DNA from: Saccharum officinarum
Lineage: Eukaryota; Streptophyta; Magnoliopsida; Poales; Poaceae
NCBI GenBank assembly: GCA_020631735.1
Contig: CM036225.1
Span: forward strand, 66,700,662-66,764,661
Direction of reading: 5' to 3'
DNA length: 64,000 nt
Below are positions 1 to 11,783 of this stretch, piece after piece (within the stretch, counting starts at the first letter, position 1; each line of letters starts with the position of its first letter). A model generated the notes under the pieces. That model searched no databases. It was not told the origin of the DNA and saw nothing but the letters and a program-made list of their open reading frames with translations. The translations under genes were made by a program, and so were the position numbers.

Positions 1-423
1 AATCTAAATATAAGTAAAATAATAATTTTCTATATTTGCATCCGTATATGTATCCATTCACATCTGATCTGTTTTTGTCCTTAGATATATAACCCTCAAT
101 AAATCATCACCACATGAATATTTCGGTTTCCAATTTTGCCCAAATATGAATCCTACTCTTATTGTCTTACTCAGCAAAACCTACATTAGCATGAAACTAA
201 GACTTCACAATAACTGATCCGAGGAAGTGCAACATCTTTACATTATTAGTGGCTGAACCTTTCATCGCGGTTTTACATAGTGCCCCAGAAGTTAGATTTC
301 GGTGTAACATATCATTTCATTTAAATCTGGAATGAAACAATATAATGAGAACATATATAGTGATGGAAGCAGGACTAATAATAACTAAAGGTATGATAAC
401 TAGTCTTTTTGTGGCGCAGCAGT
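1..423. other. AT-rich flank, 3' side of EXO70 copy 1
   Basis: AT-rich DNA directly downstream (minus strand) of the EXO70 copy 1 stop codon. I see no coding similarity, no clear repeat ends and no RNA gene. Part of it is presumably the former 3' untranslated region of copy 1, but no poly(A) site can be placed with confidence. Confidence 0.5.
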
Positions 424-2273
424 TTATCCTTCGAATAACTCTTCCAACATCTGCTCGAGTTTCTTCGGAGTGGAACCTGAGGCGTTGGTCCCTTTATCCT
501 CCAAGAACATTGTGACGGTTGAAATAACTCTCTCGATGATTGTTGTGCGCAGCTCTTCCCTCAGCTCTGGGTCTGGAACCTTCCAGAGCTTTTGCGCGGT
601 GTAGGTCTTATCAAACTTGGTCTCGAACTTATGTTGCGCTGAGCACCTCGTGAAGCAACGGGGTAAGTAGTGATTGTGTAAGGGTTTTAGCACTGGCATC
701 CAAGAAACTTGCAGATAACTATCTATATAACCATCGATCTTGCGAGTTAGGGCATACATGGGGACATCCAAAATCCGATTCGTGCAAAGTTATTTCCTCA
801 TGAAGTAGAAATTGTTGAGCAAGAACAAGAACCTGAAGCTCTGATCTGGGAACGACCACGACACTCTGGTGAGATGTTCTTCCAGGTAACGGATCATCAT
901 CATGATCAAAATGGAAGAGCTGGTATTCTCATCGCCTCGGACGACGACATCCTTACCACGGAGAGACCGCTCTTCGTGTTCATGTACAGTAGGAGGATCC
1001 ATTGATCGGTCATAGCTGGTCGACAGCACAACGATGTAGCCTACTACGGACCGAGTGGCCTTGTGAATGCCAGGCATGGTTTTTTTTATCGGCCGAAATA
1101 TCCGATATTTCCGATATATCCTGTTTACCCTAGGTGCCGATAAGAAATAATCTATCTTTTTCGTATAAATTTTGTTTAAATTTATTTAAATTTACTTAAA
1201 TTCAAATTAAATTTTATTTGAATTTGGTCCGATATTTCCGATATATCCTGTTTATCCTCTTTATCTATGACCCCCGATAAATTTTAATTTCCGAAAATGA
1301 AAACCTTGATGCCAGGTGACGATGGATCAAGCAGTGACACATCCCATGTAGTGTCGTGGTCGTGTGTCAAGGACATGAACTGAGTCCTGATATGGTCTCT
1401 TGTCTCCCGTATGGCCACATCCAGCTTGTCCAGTTTTGCTAACAGAAGGCTGCTCATCTCGCCGCTTATCCTTGTGGCTTCTGCATCACGGGAGTAACAG
1501 AGCCATAAGTTCCAGAGGTGGACCTGTTCTGAGACCCCAGAGAGAGCTTCACGGACGTCTGTCAGTGTCTGGAACTTGTGAGCCGATGCCACTGCACCAC
1601 CCTTACCGCCATGGTCGTCACCGCAAGCCGGATTAGCGACCTCCAGTGCAACGACGACGTCGACGAATGGGAGCATCTGCAAGAAGGTTGCTGCGACGAA
1701 CCCTACCAACTCCGAAGTGGGTGGCCAGAGTACAGCAGCTGCTTCCCCCTGGTCCTGGCTACACCATCCGTTGAAGCTGACTATGGAGCTGTTGATCGCG
1801 TGCAGAGCTAGGATCCAGCTGCGCGCGGTGAACTGGAGCAGCCGCGAGACAAAGGCCCTGCCTGCAGACGCGTCCAGCTGGGCGAGGTGGAGAACCCAGC
1901 TGACCTGCAGCTCCGACAGCCATCTGTCGATGGCATCGCTAGTGGCTGCACCACGGAATTCATGGATCAGGTCCTTGATGTGCTCGCGCATCTTTGCCTT
2001 CTCTTGATTATCCGTGACACCCTCGCCGCCGGCGGTGGCGCCTGGAAGGGACGCGGTGGTACTGGCTGTGTAGGTGTTGGACATGGTGGTTGTGGTACCT
2101 GAAGCAGTGCCAGTGGTGCTGATGCCACAGTTGTTGTTGTAGCTGTGATAATCAGCCAGATTATGTTGTGTTGGTCTCTGATTCGGCCGAAAAATTGGCT
2201 GCACAAGATCGCTGCGTCGCTTGGTGGATGAGGAGACTCTCCGCCACCATGCTCCCCACCAGGCAGACGCCAT
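424..2273 (-). pseudogene. EXO70 (exocyst subunit, FX-like) copy 1, disrupted
   Basis: EXO70 proteins are exocyst subunits that tether secretory vesicles at the plasma membrane; the FX clade is expanded in grasses. The minus-strand frame begins at ATG 2271-2273 (MASAWWGAWW). This Met is preferred over upstream ones because it lies in good context about 50 bp below a TATA-like stretch. Next come a Ser/Thr-rich N-terminus, the conserved block DRWLSELQVSWVLHL, the central helical region, then FRFLFLLNNFYFM and KLWKVPDPELR, ending ELFEG-stop at 424. Two lesions break it. A 234-bp MITE (1075-1308) sits between the codons for SPGI and HKATR. An in-frame TAA at 790-792 lies where copy 2 has a Gln-rich WQQ. 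It is oriented opposite to all other EXO70 copies here. The frame is otherwise continuous, so damage looks recent. EXO70 identity is confident; the FX sub-clade is inferred from overall pattern. Confidence 0.85.
1067..1316. mobile_element. hAT-type MITE copy A (with 8-bp TSD)
   Basis: Element 1075-1308 (234 bp) is flanked by the direct repeat atgccagg at 1067-1074 and 1309-1316, the 8-bp TSD length of hAT transposons. Ends are short imperfect inverted repeats (CATGGTTTT at left, AAAACCTTG at right). The inside is AT-rich with repeated ccgatatttccgatata motifs and no coding capacity. A near-identical copy with its own 8-bp TSD lies at 43901-44136. It interrupts EXO70 copy 1, and its right end supplies codons KVFIFGN and a stop to the truncated upstream frame. 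Confidence 0.88.
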
Positions 2274-2299
2274 GGCATCGCAGCGCGAGCTAGCTAGGT

Positions 2300-2340
2300 G
2301 CAAGTGCAAGTGCGCAACTGGGTATATTATATATGCTCCC
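2300..2340 (-). promoter_or_regulatory. Putative TATA region of EXO70 copy 1
   Basis: Read on the minus strand, a TATA-like run (atatataata) lies at about 2322-2335, roughly 50-60 bp upstream of the chosen ATG at 2273. That leaves a short leader. The placement is inferred from position and composition only. Confidence 0.4.
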
Positions 2341-2666
2341 GGCTCCCCACGACGAAGTGGAGTGATGGACGCAGACGCAGCTGGCCGGAGTCGTCGATCG
2401 CTGCAAATATCAGAGGATATATTTCGCATTGCCAACGCGTTCAAATGACTAGACCAGGTAGCTGTGTGTGGCTGTGGCTGTGCCCGTGCCCTTCTTCGCA
2501 AGGGCAATGCAATAATGCTGACTTGACTACTTGAGTGTGTATTGGCACCGGTTGCACACGGAATTACTTTATATAATCCTTGTCATTTCAAACTTAGCAA
2601 CCCTTTTATACAAAACGAGGACAAAAGTGTAAGAGATATGTTACGTATATGCAGGCCTGTTCCACA

Positions 2667-3137
2667 TGTGGAGTTAGGCCATATAAGCAGATTTTGGACG
2701 CCCCTACGTTAACAACTAATAACTCTTATCCAACTTTTATCAAATATTAGAACTATATAGAATTTTATGGGTCCTCAAAGAAAGTTATGGAACTCAATAT
2801 TTAGTTATAGCAACACATGGGTGGTATGAAAATTAAATTTATGACTTGCATTTAAATATTTTTGTGTTTATAATGGTAGAAAAACTTATCAAGGTTGTAT
2901 TTGTGCGGAGCTGGACCATATAAGTAGATTTTGGATGCCCCTACATTAACAACTAATAACTCTTTACCGGCTTTAATCAAATATTAGAACTACAAAATTT
3001 TCTGGGTCCTCAAAGAAAGTTATGGAACTCAATATTTGGTTATAGCAACACATCGATGGCATGAAAATTAAAGTTATGACTACGTCTAAATATTTTTGTG
3101 CTTTGTAATGGAAGAAAAACTTATCAAAGTTACATTT
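2667..3137. repeat. Two-copy tandem repeat, ~236-bp period
   Basis: Two adjacent degenerate copies, about 2667-2902 and 2903-3137, share in the same order the strings ccatataag.agattttgga, aacaactaataactctt, gggtcctcaaagaaagtta, ttatagcaacacat and agaaaaacttatcaa. There is no coding potential. It looks like a duplicated piece of a non-autonomous element. Confidence 0.8.
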
Positions 3138-3307
3138 TAATTCGATACAGGCTTAATAGGACATTATGATATTATAGCCAACATATATTATGGATGCCAC
3201 AGTCATTATAAAATAATTATAGATTTTAAATCTTATAAAAAGAGTAAAACACAAATATATATGCACTATTTTCATCATTGTTATTATAAACATTTTATAG
3301 TTTTTTT

Positions 3308-3337
3308 CCATGGTAACGCATGGGCATGTTTGCTATA
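3308..3337 (+). mobile_element. Degenerate Helitron-like 3' terminus
   Basis: Matches, with changes, the reverse complement of the motifs at 52488 and 61597: a short GC hairpin (CCAT...ATGG here), then about 11 bp and a CTA end. Helitrons typically end in a small hairpin followed by CTRR. If correct, the element body lies to the left, over the tandem repeat. The terminal bases are eroded, so this is tentative. Confidence 0.4.
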
Positions 3338-4025
3338 CTCAGCAAAGAAATCCTCGTTCTCTCTCCCATGCTCCCCTGCTCTGACCCCTCTGCATGCACT
3401 GCCGCAGCTGCCCTGTGCAGCCACGGGCCACCGTCGAGCCCCTGCCCTTCACCCTCCGCCCTCCTTCCACTACGGTCTACGCTTTCTACCTCTAAGTCTC
3501 TAATCAATATAGGCCTATTTGTTTGGAGCCTGCCATTTACAGAGGTGCGGCAGATACATAAATAGCGTGTTTGGATTAAGAAACGTATGGATCCAAAATC
3601 ATCCGAACCTACATCCGGATCGAGATTATTTGTTTGGTTTGAAGCACGGATTCAGCCGATCTGTTACCAAACTATCCTCCGTAGTCTTCCCGCTAGCGTA
3701 GTTTCGACGGACGGACTGATTCCCAAAAAATTCGTCGGACGACGCGGCTCCAATCCATGACGGACAAACTGGTTCCAGATGCAGTGGTGCAGCAGTCCAA
3801 ACAGACTGAAATTGAAAGTGTTCGCCTTTTACATTCAAAAAATAAAGTGTTCGTCTTTAATTTGTTTTTTTTAAATAAAGGCAGGAGCTCTGCCGCTCAA
3901 TTATGTCTCCGAAAATGTTTTCTGATTGGCCTATACATGGCATCAGCAAATTGAAAAGCTAGTACGTTTTTCCACTTGATGACTTGATGTTGATGATCTG
4001 TTAACTGTGAGTGCAAAATCCTCAG
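3338..4025. other. Intergenic stretch, no gene recognised
   Basis: Includes a C-rich section (3360-3480) and segments that resemble generic transposon borders, but no end or TSD can be fixed. The last ~60 bp (3962-4025) read like the 3' part of an intron, ending ctcag before the first recognisable ARF exon. Confidence 0.5.
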
Positions 4026-5540
4026 GGCAACATAAGAGGCACCTCTTTGTGAAGGGTTGGAGTGTTTTTGTTAGTAAAAAAAGGCTTCTTCCAGGGGATG
4101 GCTTCATTTTTCTCAGGTTTGTTGCTGTTATTTCCTACAGACCAAGGCGGAAAAGGAACACCACAGTACAGCGCTAACGTTACATTGTGCCTTATGCAGA
4201 GGAGAAAGTGGCGAGCTTCGAGTCGGTGTTAGGCGGCCTATGAGGCAGCTGTGTAAGGTACCATCTTCAGTCGTCTCTAGCCACAGCCTGTGTCTTGGTA
4301 TCCTCGCGACTGCATGGCATGCTGTTCAAACACAAGAGATGTTCACTGTATACTACAATCCTAGGTATGTTGAGACGTCTGCAACAGTCTCATTCCATCT
4401 CTGAGAATTCACATAGTTGTCTTTCATGAAAGTGTGACCCGCGACCTATTCTAACTAAAGATAGTAAACCTATGTATGATCTCTCTTGAATGTCAATGTT
4501 AGGAGGAGCCCTTCAGGGTTCATCATACCTTATGATCAGTATATGGAGTCAGTAAAACACAGGACTTCTGTCGGTACGAGATTCAGGATGAGGTTTGAAG
4601 GGGAGGGGGCAACAGAGAAGAGGTAATTGCCATATTGACTTTCTATACTTATGTAGTTTGATGTCACCTGTCTAGACGCTGTTTGGATGGACTAACACAA
4701 GTTACTAGGTGCTAAAAAAAAGCTTTATCTGATCCAAACGGCCTAGCTTTGTAGTTTGTTTTGGACTACTTAAGCACCCAGCTTATAAAAAGCTATTAGC
4801 TGGCTCCCTCCAGCTATTTCATCTTATAAAAAGTTTAGAAGTCCGAACAGGGCACTAGTCCCCTCATTGTCGCTGGTGATTATTTGTGGTATATCGCTAT
4901 CTCGCAATGTAGGTTTTGATGGAAAATTAGGCAGTATAATTTTGCAATCAATTACAGAACATAAATCATGACTAAAACCCATGGATTCCAACAGGTTTAC
5001 CGGTACCGTAGTTGGTTGTGGAAATCTTAGCTCACTATGGCCCGATTCCAGTTGGAGACACTTGAAGGTAATTGCACGTTTAATGTCTACTATTGCCATT
5101 ATGGTCTTCTGTCTTGTACTCTTGTACCTATGGAATGGAGGTTTGCTCCTTTTCTTTTTTTTTATTATATAGGTGTCTTGGGATGAGCCTGCTAGTATCC
5201 CACGTCCAGACAGGGTCTCTCCTTGGGACATAAAGCCTGCAGACAGGGTCTCTCCTTGGGACATAGAGACTGCTTCATCACCTCCTCTCAATCCCCTTCC
5301 ACCTCCTCCAGGGGTCAAAAAACGTAGAAAAAAAATGCTCCGCTGCGTTCACCTGTATCATGTATTCTTACTAAAGAAGGCAAGTTTATTAGACCATTTA
5401 AGTTTCAATGGCAAGGGCGATGAAAACACAGCTAGGCTAATGCTTTCCAAATCATCTGTGTATACAATTTGCAGGTACAACTAATGAGGAGACCGATGTC
5501 CATTCTGCTGCCAAGTGGCGTCCACCACGGCCCCGTCTGG
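4026..5540 (+). pseudogene. Auxin response factor (ARF) gene fragment with introns
   Basis: ARFs are nuclear transcription factors that bind auxin response elements through a B3 domain. Exons can be followed by splice-site logic. Exon 4026-4116 encodes [16 protein letters not shown] and GDGFIFLR (end of B3). Exon 4200-4364 encodes [13 protein letters not shown] and MFTVYYNPR. Exon 4503-4622 encodes FIIPYDQYMES and FRMRFEGEGA. Exon 4995-5067 encodes FTGTVVGCGNL. Exon 5173-5379 encodes VSWDEPASIPRPDRVSPWD. Codon phases agree at each GT-AG junction. Upstream exons (N-terminus and most of B3) and the C-terminal activation/PB1 region are missing. The auxin_resp exon has a 33-bp internal duplication (DRVSPWDI twice). 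After an A8 run at 5328-5335 the ARF-like frame (NAPLRSP..ILTKEG) continues one base out of register. A possible GC-AG intron (5380-5474) leads into EXO70 copy 2. Likely a captured or truncated ARF, closest in style to the ARF2 group. Confidence 0.85.
4678..4853. mobile_element. MITE-like insertion in ARF intron
   Basis: About 176 bp with imperfect inverted ends (GCTGTTTGGATGGACT at left; the right end reads GCCCTGTTCGGACT when reverse-complemented), AT-rich inside, no coding capacity. It lies wholly inside the ARF intron 4623-4994. A clean TSD is not visible, so family assignment is open. Confidence 0.45.
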
Positions 5541-7076
5541 TGGCGTTCACTACTAGCAGCTCAGGTTCCCTCTCCACCACCTGCACGTCTGGTAGCTCTC
5601 ACCTGCAGTCCTCTTCCGACCAAGGATGTTCAGTTACTCTGTCCACGCACCTAGTGGAAGAGATAGCAAACAAGCTGGAGCATGTTCAGTTCCCGTGGCT
5701 TGAGCTCGAGGAAGAAAGGGAGAAAATTCACGGGCACATCAATGGCCTGGTCAAGGAATTCTGTACCACTAGCAACTGCAGGGCACTTGTCCTGGAGAGG
5801 TGGTTCTCGGATCTGGATGTCAGCTGGGTCCTCAGCATGGTTACTGACGACGAGCCAGTAAGCGCCTTCGTCTTCCCGCGGCAGCAGCTTGGGCACTTGG
5901 CACGGAGCTGGATCGCGGCTCTGAATGTAATCCAAGTGTGCCTCTACACATACTTGGACGGATCGTGCAACAAGGAGGAAGGCACCTTTTCCCCAGCTGC
6001 TTCTGAATTTTCAAGGTTTCTCCAATCATCTGTGTCCAAGATGCTCCCTTTTGTTGACGCGGTTGCTGCCCCAAATGTTGGTCCTCCTAGAATCCAAGAT
6101 ACTCTTTCTAATTCTAGCAATGGGGAGGCAACGACCGAGCCAACAACCGAGGAGAAACTGCAGCCACTGATAGGCGTGCGCGATGCGCTCTCCGCAGTCT
6201 CCGAGCAAATCCAGTTATGGCCACATTGCCCACCCTTTCTAGGATCTAGAGATATAATTGACGAGATGAGCAATCTCTTGTCAGCAAAACTGGACAAGTT
6301 GGATCAGGCCATATTAGACACAGTGGATGAGATCAGGACGAGTATCACGTCCCTTTTGCTGGATAGTCACGAGGCAGACTCGATGGATTCTGAAGCAGTG
6401 CAAGGATCACCCAACATTCACAAGGTCACTCGGTTCATAGTAAACTGCATCAAGGTACTCTCGACTAACTACGCATTGGTGCGTCAACTCGTATCTAATG
6501 CAGCCAGCCTTGGTAAGTATGTGGCTGAGGCGCTGAGCATGGAAAAGCAAGTCCTCTTGCTACGAACAGTCGAACACTGACCCTTTTGCCGCCTTGATAA
6601 TGGAGATGATATCTTGTCTACAAGAAAAGCTGCTGCGAGTGTCCCAACCATTCCCAGATCAGGGCCTGCGGTTCTTATTCTTGCTCAACAATACATACTT
6701 CATGTGGCAGCAGCTGCATCCAAGCTCGGCTTTGGAACCCCACATGTCGGCGCTTACTTGTAAGATCGACGACCACATACAGAGCTATCTGCAAGTGTCT
6801 TGGGCACCGGTGCTGTCATGCTTGCATGAGCCTACGCCTCTTTGCCTGGGGAGATACTCGCCACTGGCAAAGTTCCAGCTAGAGTTTCAGAAAACGAGCA
6901 CTGTCCAAAAGCTTTGGAAGGTCCCTGACCCTGAGCTGAGGGGAAGGCTGAGGAAAGCTATCATTGAGAAAGTCAGTTCAGGCTTTACAAAATACTTAGA
7001 AGATTACAATGTCAATTCCCCAAGAGTCACGTCTCAAGAGCTAGAGGAGACGTTGAAAGAGCTAATCGAAGGATGA
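5540..7076 (+). pseudogene. EXO70 (FX-like) copy 2, no own start codon, frameshifted
   Basis: The frame carries the EXO70 hallmarks in order: Ser/Thr-rich start (TTSSSGSLSTTCTSGSSHL), LVLERWFSDLDVSWVLS, SKMLPFVDAV, LSAKLDKLDQAI, NIHKVTRFIVNCI, then in the next frame LRFLFLLNN, LQVSWAPVLSCL and KLWKVPDPELR, ending LIEG-stop at 7076. No in-frame ATG exists between the stop at 5438 and about 5839, so the first ~40 residues and the initiator Met seen in copies 3-5 are absent. Their place is taken by the ARF fragment. A +1 shift between about 6540 and 6594 separates the two frames. It could still be transcribed from the ARF side. As it stands it cannot encode a complete EXO70. Confidence 0.85.
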
Positions 7077-8575
7077 ACAAGTGCACCACTAGCGACAGGT
7101 TGCCATAGGTAATACAGCTAGTTCCATTTTCATGTGTGTCAACTGTTGTTATCTGCGTTTTGGAAAAAAAAATGTTGTTACATTTTACACTTAATGACTC
7201 CATGTCTGAAGCTGTGTGCGAATCAAATGAAATGCTTCTATATTCTCAGTTTTGCTCTGTTCTACTCTGCTTATATACTATTTATCTGTTTTCATTTACT
7301 TTTTTTGAAAGGATCAGGCAGAGAAGCCGCCCATTACAATAAAAAGAAGAAATCTAGACTGACCACTACAAGGGGGCAACAAAGACACCAAAAAAGCCTT
7401 GCAACAATAAAGAAAGCAACACGCATTAAGCTAGCAACTAAAACAACTATAGACAGCGACCGATTAGATTGGGACCTTAACTCGCACCGTCTCCCCACAA
7501 TTCTAAACCGCTACACACTCTACGACTACCTAAACCACTATACAACTAGTTGCTCCACATGTACCATACCACGGTCCGTTGATTACCACGTTGCGACAAC
7601 ATCCCCGGAAAAAACAAAGTTGTCAAGTCGACATACCATGCATCACCTTCACTTGCGCCATCGTCATTGACATTATCCCACATTAATCAAACCACTGACA
7701 TGCAGGGTTGGCTGCCGCAATCCACCGCAAGCAAAGTAGTTGTCACACGAACGGATCCACTTGTGCCGCCTATTGGTGTTGTCCAACACTAGACTAGCCA
7801 TGCCAAGCAGTGCTAGTCGCCATAGTCCTCTGCAAGCCGCCAATTTGAAAACATGAAGAACTGCATATGATCATCACCAAGTTAGCTGCATCCTTCAAGA
7901 TCTGCTTGCATGCAATGTACCCCTCATCAACCTGGTCGCCTCATCCAAGATGGCATAATTGTCAAGTGGGGCTTCCAACTACCATCCAAATACCTCTTTG
8001 TACTGAAACAACCAGCTACTATGCAGGACCCCTCGTCACCTCGCCACGCAGGCCACCTTAGCAAAGTACTTATGGTGTCCAACATGTAACGAAGCGGCCA
8101 CTCATGCCAACTTTGCGGATGCCCACGGCCCACAGCCCACAGCCCTGCCATACCATCGCCTAACAAATAACACACATCAGCTCTGCCCTCAAACACTGCG
8201 TCTGCGTCCTTGTCCTACCATGTACTCTCAGTTATGTAAAGACAGTCTTAATGCATAGTTTCTAGAGACAGTTTCCTAGAACAATAAATTCTAAAATAGA
8301 CCTAACCCTCCCAATGCATAGTTTCTATAATAGTTTCTTAGTCTAGAAAGAATTAATAACCTTATGCATATTTCATAAATAGCCTGATCAATTGTAACAA
8401 GGATATATGTACCATCATGTGGCCACAAATCAATACCAAAATTTCTTATACTCAGTACCATCTTTGCCATCTAGAGACTTGAACAGTAAAAAAGCAAGAG
8501 TTCAGACTAGGCAACGCCATGCTCCAACGGGTGGAGCACCATGTGAAGGAACACCATGAACGGAGCCCCAATGCC
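7077..8575. other. Downstream region with retroposon-like scrap
   Basis: No gene seen. At about 7296-7345 the minus strand reads like a LINE 3' tail: a GGC..GCC mini-hairpin followed by ctgatccttt and a run of A. This suggests a 5'-truncated retroposon extending to the right, whose other end I cannot place. At 8230-8390 there is an AT-rich MITE-like segment in which atgcatagtttct recurs. The rest is featureless. Confidence 0.4.
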
Positions 8576-8748
8576 AGAGCTTGAGCAACCGGGCTCTAGA
8601 CCAACTGGCTAGAGCAGCCGGATTGCATTCCAGGGATCCCGGGTTCGACTCCCAGCAGGAGCGGATTTGCATGGCCTGGACAAGTATTTCCGTTCAAAAA
8701 TGAATGGGAATGGAGAATCTCCCTAATTCGAAAAAAAGAGCTTGAGCA
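8576..8748 (+). mobile_element. tRNA-derived SINE with 12-bp TSD
   Basis: Element 8588-8736 (149 bp) is flanked by perfect direct repeats agagcttgagca at 8576-8587 and 8737-8748. It has RNA polymerase III internal promoter boxes: A box tggctagagcag at about 8606-8617 and B box ggttcgactcc at 8642-8652. It ends in an A-rich tail. These are the defining traits of a tRNA-derived SINE mobilised by LINE machinery. It is not a functional tRNA gene because no cloverleaf can be folded around the boxes. Confidence 0.92.
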
Positions 8749-9216
8749 CTGGCTGTAGGCTGTAGCACAGTAGCAGGGCGGACAACATGAACACCAGCAG
8801 CTTGACAACTAGCTACCGGATCCCGGTGGCTGGGCACCATCGGCTCAAATCCTCAAGACCACCAGGCGGAGCAGATGTTGCAGGGGCACGCGGGCAGCAA
8901 TGCCTTTCCTGGAACTCGAACTCACCATGGGCAGGAAGAGCACACAGGAAGGGGAAACATGGGAGCGCGTGGCCGGAAAGGAGTCGCTAGAACAAGCATG
9001 CGGCGTGCTTCAGGTTCAATGGCTTTCGCGGTGGCGCGCTTGGTAGGGAGAGGTGGATCTGGACGGAGGCGGATATAAACAAGTTGTTTCTTCCCAACAC
9101 TTTGTCTGGTTTCTTCGAATCTCCATGCGAGGACTCGGCTCCTTGAGTTAGAAACCGTTTCTGCCTTTTTCACTCACTCTATATTAACTCCTTTGCCACG
9201 TTAGCAAATTGGTTAG

Positions 9217-10320
9217 TGTCACGGGGTTGAAACCGCGGTAAGCATTGTTGTTCAAGTCAGTGTCAGAGTACGTGTCTCCGGTGGCTCGGGTGAACTCAAG
9301 AACACAAGAATCACAAAGAGGATGCAACGATTTATCCTAGTTCGGGCCAATCGATGCCCTACGTCCAGCAGCTAATGATCCTTATATTCAAGAGCACCCA
9401 AAATCAGGGGCTTACAACAGAGTGTACAAGAGGTAGAGAGAGATTTGGTGGGGGTTAGCTCGGTGCTAATTCTAAGGTTGCCTTGCCACCGGTGGAGCCT
9501 TTCCCTCGTTGGAGAGGAGGAAGATGACGGGTGCGGTGGAGGAGCTCTCGGTGCCCCTCTCTGGGTTGCTCTGCTCTCGATGCCGAGCAGGAGCGGATCA
9601 ATGAGGAGTCAGATGATCTGTCTGGGATCATCCTGCCCCCTCTAGAATCCGACTTTATCCCTTATATACCGAGATAGGTCGGGTACATGGCGGTTTGGAG
9701 GTTGTGCCTATGGTCTACATGCGCTGGAGTCTAGGAGGGTCTTGCGGTGGTGCTCTGTGGACCGTGGCGGTGTCATGGAGCCGAAGATGCCCTGGGCGTT
9801 GTCCGGCTGGCCTGTTCTAACACGCTGAGTGTCAGGCTGTGTTGGCTTGGACCGGCCTCCCCTAGGCGCACCTTCTAGAGTCTTCTTGGTGGCGAGGGAT
9901 GTCGGCTCGAGGGGCTGACGCGAGGGCCCGGAAGCCCCCAAGCTTCCGGAGGCCGAAGAGAGCTTGTCTTCTTGTGTCATGGCCCGCGCGTGCCCCTGTC
10001 GGGGGAGCGGTCGGCAAAGCCACGCCCAAGGTGCAGCGTCGAGGAGCCCCCGAGCCTTGATGACTCGGGCCGTGTCTTCTTGTGCCCGGGCCTTTGCTAG
10101 CGTCGTAGGCCGGTTAGAAGCTGAGGGGCCAGGCTCAGGTTTCCGTCGAGCCTTGAGCAGGTGGCGACATGCTCAGGCTCGGACAAGTTTCTTTGTCTAA
10201 GGGTGCATGCGAGCATACCCAATGGGTATAGCCCCCGAGCCCCGGGCGATTCTAGAGGGGTCGGTCGGGGGTCTCTTCGGTCGGGAACCATTGATCTCGA
10301 GGCTTAACATACCCATATGT
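9217..10320. mobile_element. Decayed LTR of a probable Ty3/gypsy-type element
   Basis: Starts near tgtcacgggg and carries text typical of grass gypsy LTRs (cgatttatcctagttcgggcc, gccctacgtccag, and a C/G-rich cccccgagccccgg part near 10230). No internal domain or TSD is visible, and the outer borders are approximate. All open frames inside are fortuitous products of the GC-rich sequence. Confidence 0.45.
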
Positions 10321-10422
10321 TAGGAGCTCGTCAGTTAACTGGCAAGGTAATTAAGAGAGATAGAAACCACTATTAATATCTCATTGGGACTGCATAAATT
10401 ATTGTCCATGCTCAGCAAGTGT

Positions 10423-11783
10423 TTTACTACCGTGGGATTAAGTTGATGAGCCATACGATGAAGCTCTAGGAGAGGGTTATCGAGCATCGCCTAAGGAGAG
10501 TGACACATGTGACCCAAAATCAGTTTGGGTTCATGCCTGGTAGGTCGACCATGGAGACGATTTTCTTATTACAATAATTGATGGAGAGATATAGGGAGCA
10601 GAAGAAGGACTTGCACATGGTCTTTATTGACCTCGAGAAGGCATATGACAAAGTACCGATAAATATCATGTGGTGGGCCTTGGAAAAGCACAAAGTCTCA
10701 ACTAAGTACGTTACCCTTATCAAGGATATGTATAGGGATGTGGTGACGTTTGTCCGAACATGTAATGGCAACACCATTGACTTTCCAATTAAAATAGGAC
10801 TGCATCAGGGGTCAGCTTTGAGCCCTTATTTATTTGCTTTGGTGATGGATGAGGTCACAAGAGACATACAAGGTGATATCCCTTGGTGTATGCTTTTGCT
10901 GATGATGTGGTGCTAGTTGACGACAGTAGGGCGGGGGTTAATAGGAAGTTAGAACTATGGAGGCACACGTTAGAGTCGAAAGGGTTCAGACTTAGTAGGA
11001 CTAAGACCGAGTACATGAGGTGCGATTTCAGCGCGATTAGGCACGAGGAAGGAGACGTTAGCCTCGATGGGCAAGTGGTGGCCAAGAAGGATACTTCTCG
11101 ATATTTAGGGTCGATGCTACAAAAGGATGGAGTCATTGATGAAGATGTTAGGCATAGAATTTCAGTCGGCTGGTTGAAATGACGTCAAGCTTCTGGCGTT
11201 CTCTGTGATAAAAGGGTGCCTCAGAAGCTAAAAGATAGGTTGTATAGGACGGCGATTCGTCCGGCGATGTTATACGGTGTTGAGTGTTGGCCTACAAAAA
11301 GGCAACATGTCCAGCAATTGAGTGTAACAGAGATGCGTATATTGCGTTGGTGTTGTGGGCACACAAGGAGGGATAGAGTCCGGAACGACGATATTCGGGA
11401 TAGGGTTGGGGTGGCACCAATTGAGGAGAAAATGATTCAACATCGGTTGAGATGGTTTGGACATGTCCAACGGAGGCCTCCTGAGACGCCGGTGCGTAGT
11501 GGAGTTCTAAAGCGGGCCGATAATGTAAAGAGCGGTAGAGGTCGACCTAAACTAACTTGGGACGAGTCCGTTAAGAGAGATCTTAAGGAGTGAAATATCT
11601 CTAAGAATTTAGCTATGGACAGGAGCGCTTGGAGATTGGCAATCAACGTGCCTGAACCATCACCTCTTTTTATCTTGTGCCCTTTATGTCCCTTTATGTG
11701 TCTCCCTGTTTCTCGTCTCTTTTGTGTTTCATCTCTAACCTACCCCAACTTGCTTGGGACAAAATGCTATGTTGTTTGCTCAG
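10423..11783 (+). pseudogene. RTE-type LINE reverse transcriptase remnant
   Basis: A reverse transcriptase frame of the RTE clade: [50 protein letters not shown], then (after a frameshift near 10890) [48 protein letters not shown] and a basic C-terminus. The endonuclease half is missing. Stops at about 10577 and 11180 and the frameshift make it non-functional. The 3' end shows the RTE-style tail text (cccaacttgcttgggac) without a long poly(A). It would originally have copied RNA at a nicked target site. Confidence 0.88.

Noticed and set aside
1284..2507. Start of EXO70 copy 1 at 2507
   Set aside because: The extra upstream residues are not shared with other copies and cross the TATA-like stretch; ATG 2273 fits better.
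4824..5318. 164-codon minus-strand frame
   Set aside because: It is the complement of the ARF auxin_resp exons and introns; the plus strand explains the sequence.
7134..7670. 178-codon plus-strand frame after EXO70 copy 2
   Set aside because: No similarity, biased composition, and it spans a retroposon-like tail on the other strand.
8588..8736. tRNA gene
   Set aside because: A and B boxes are present, but there is no cloverleaf and it has an A-tail and a 12-bp TSD, so it is a SINE.
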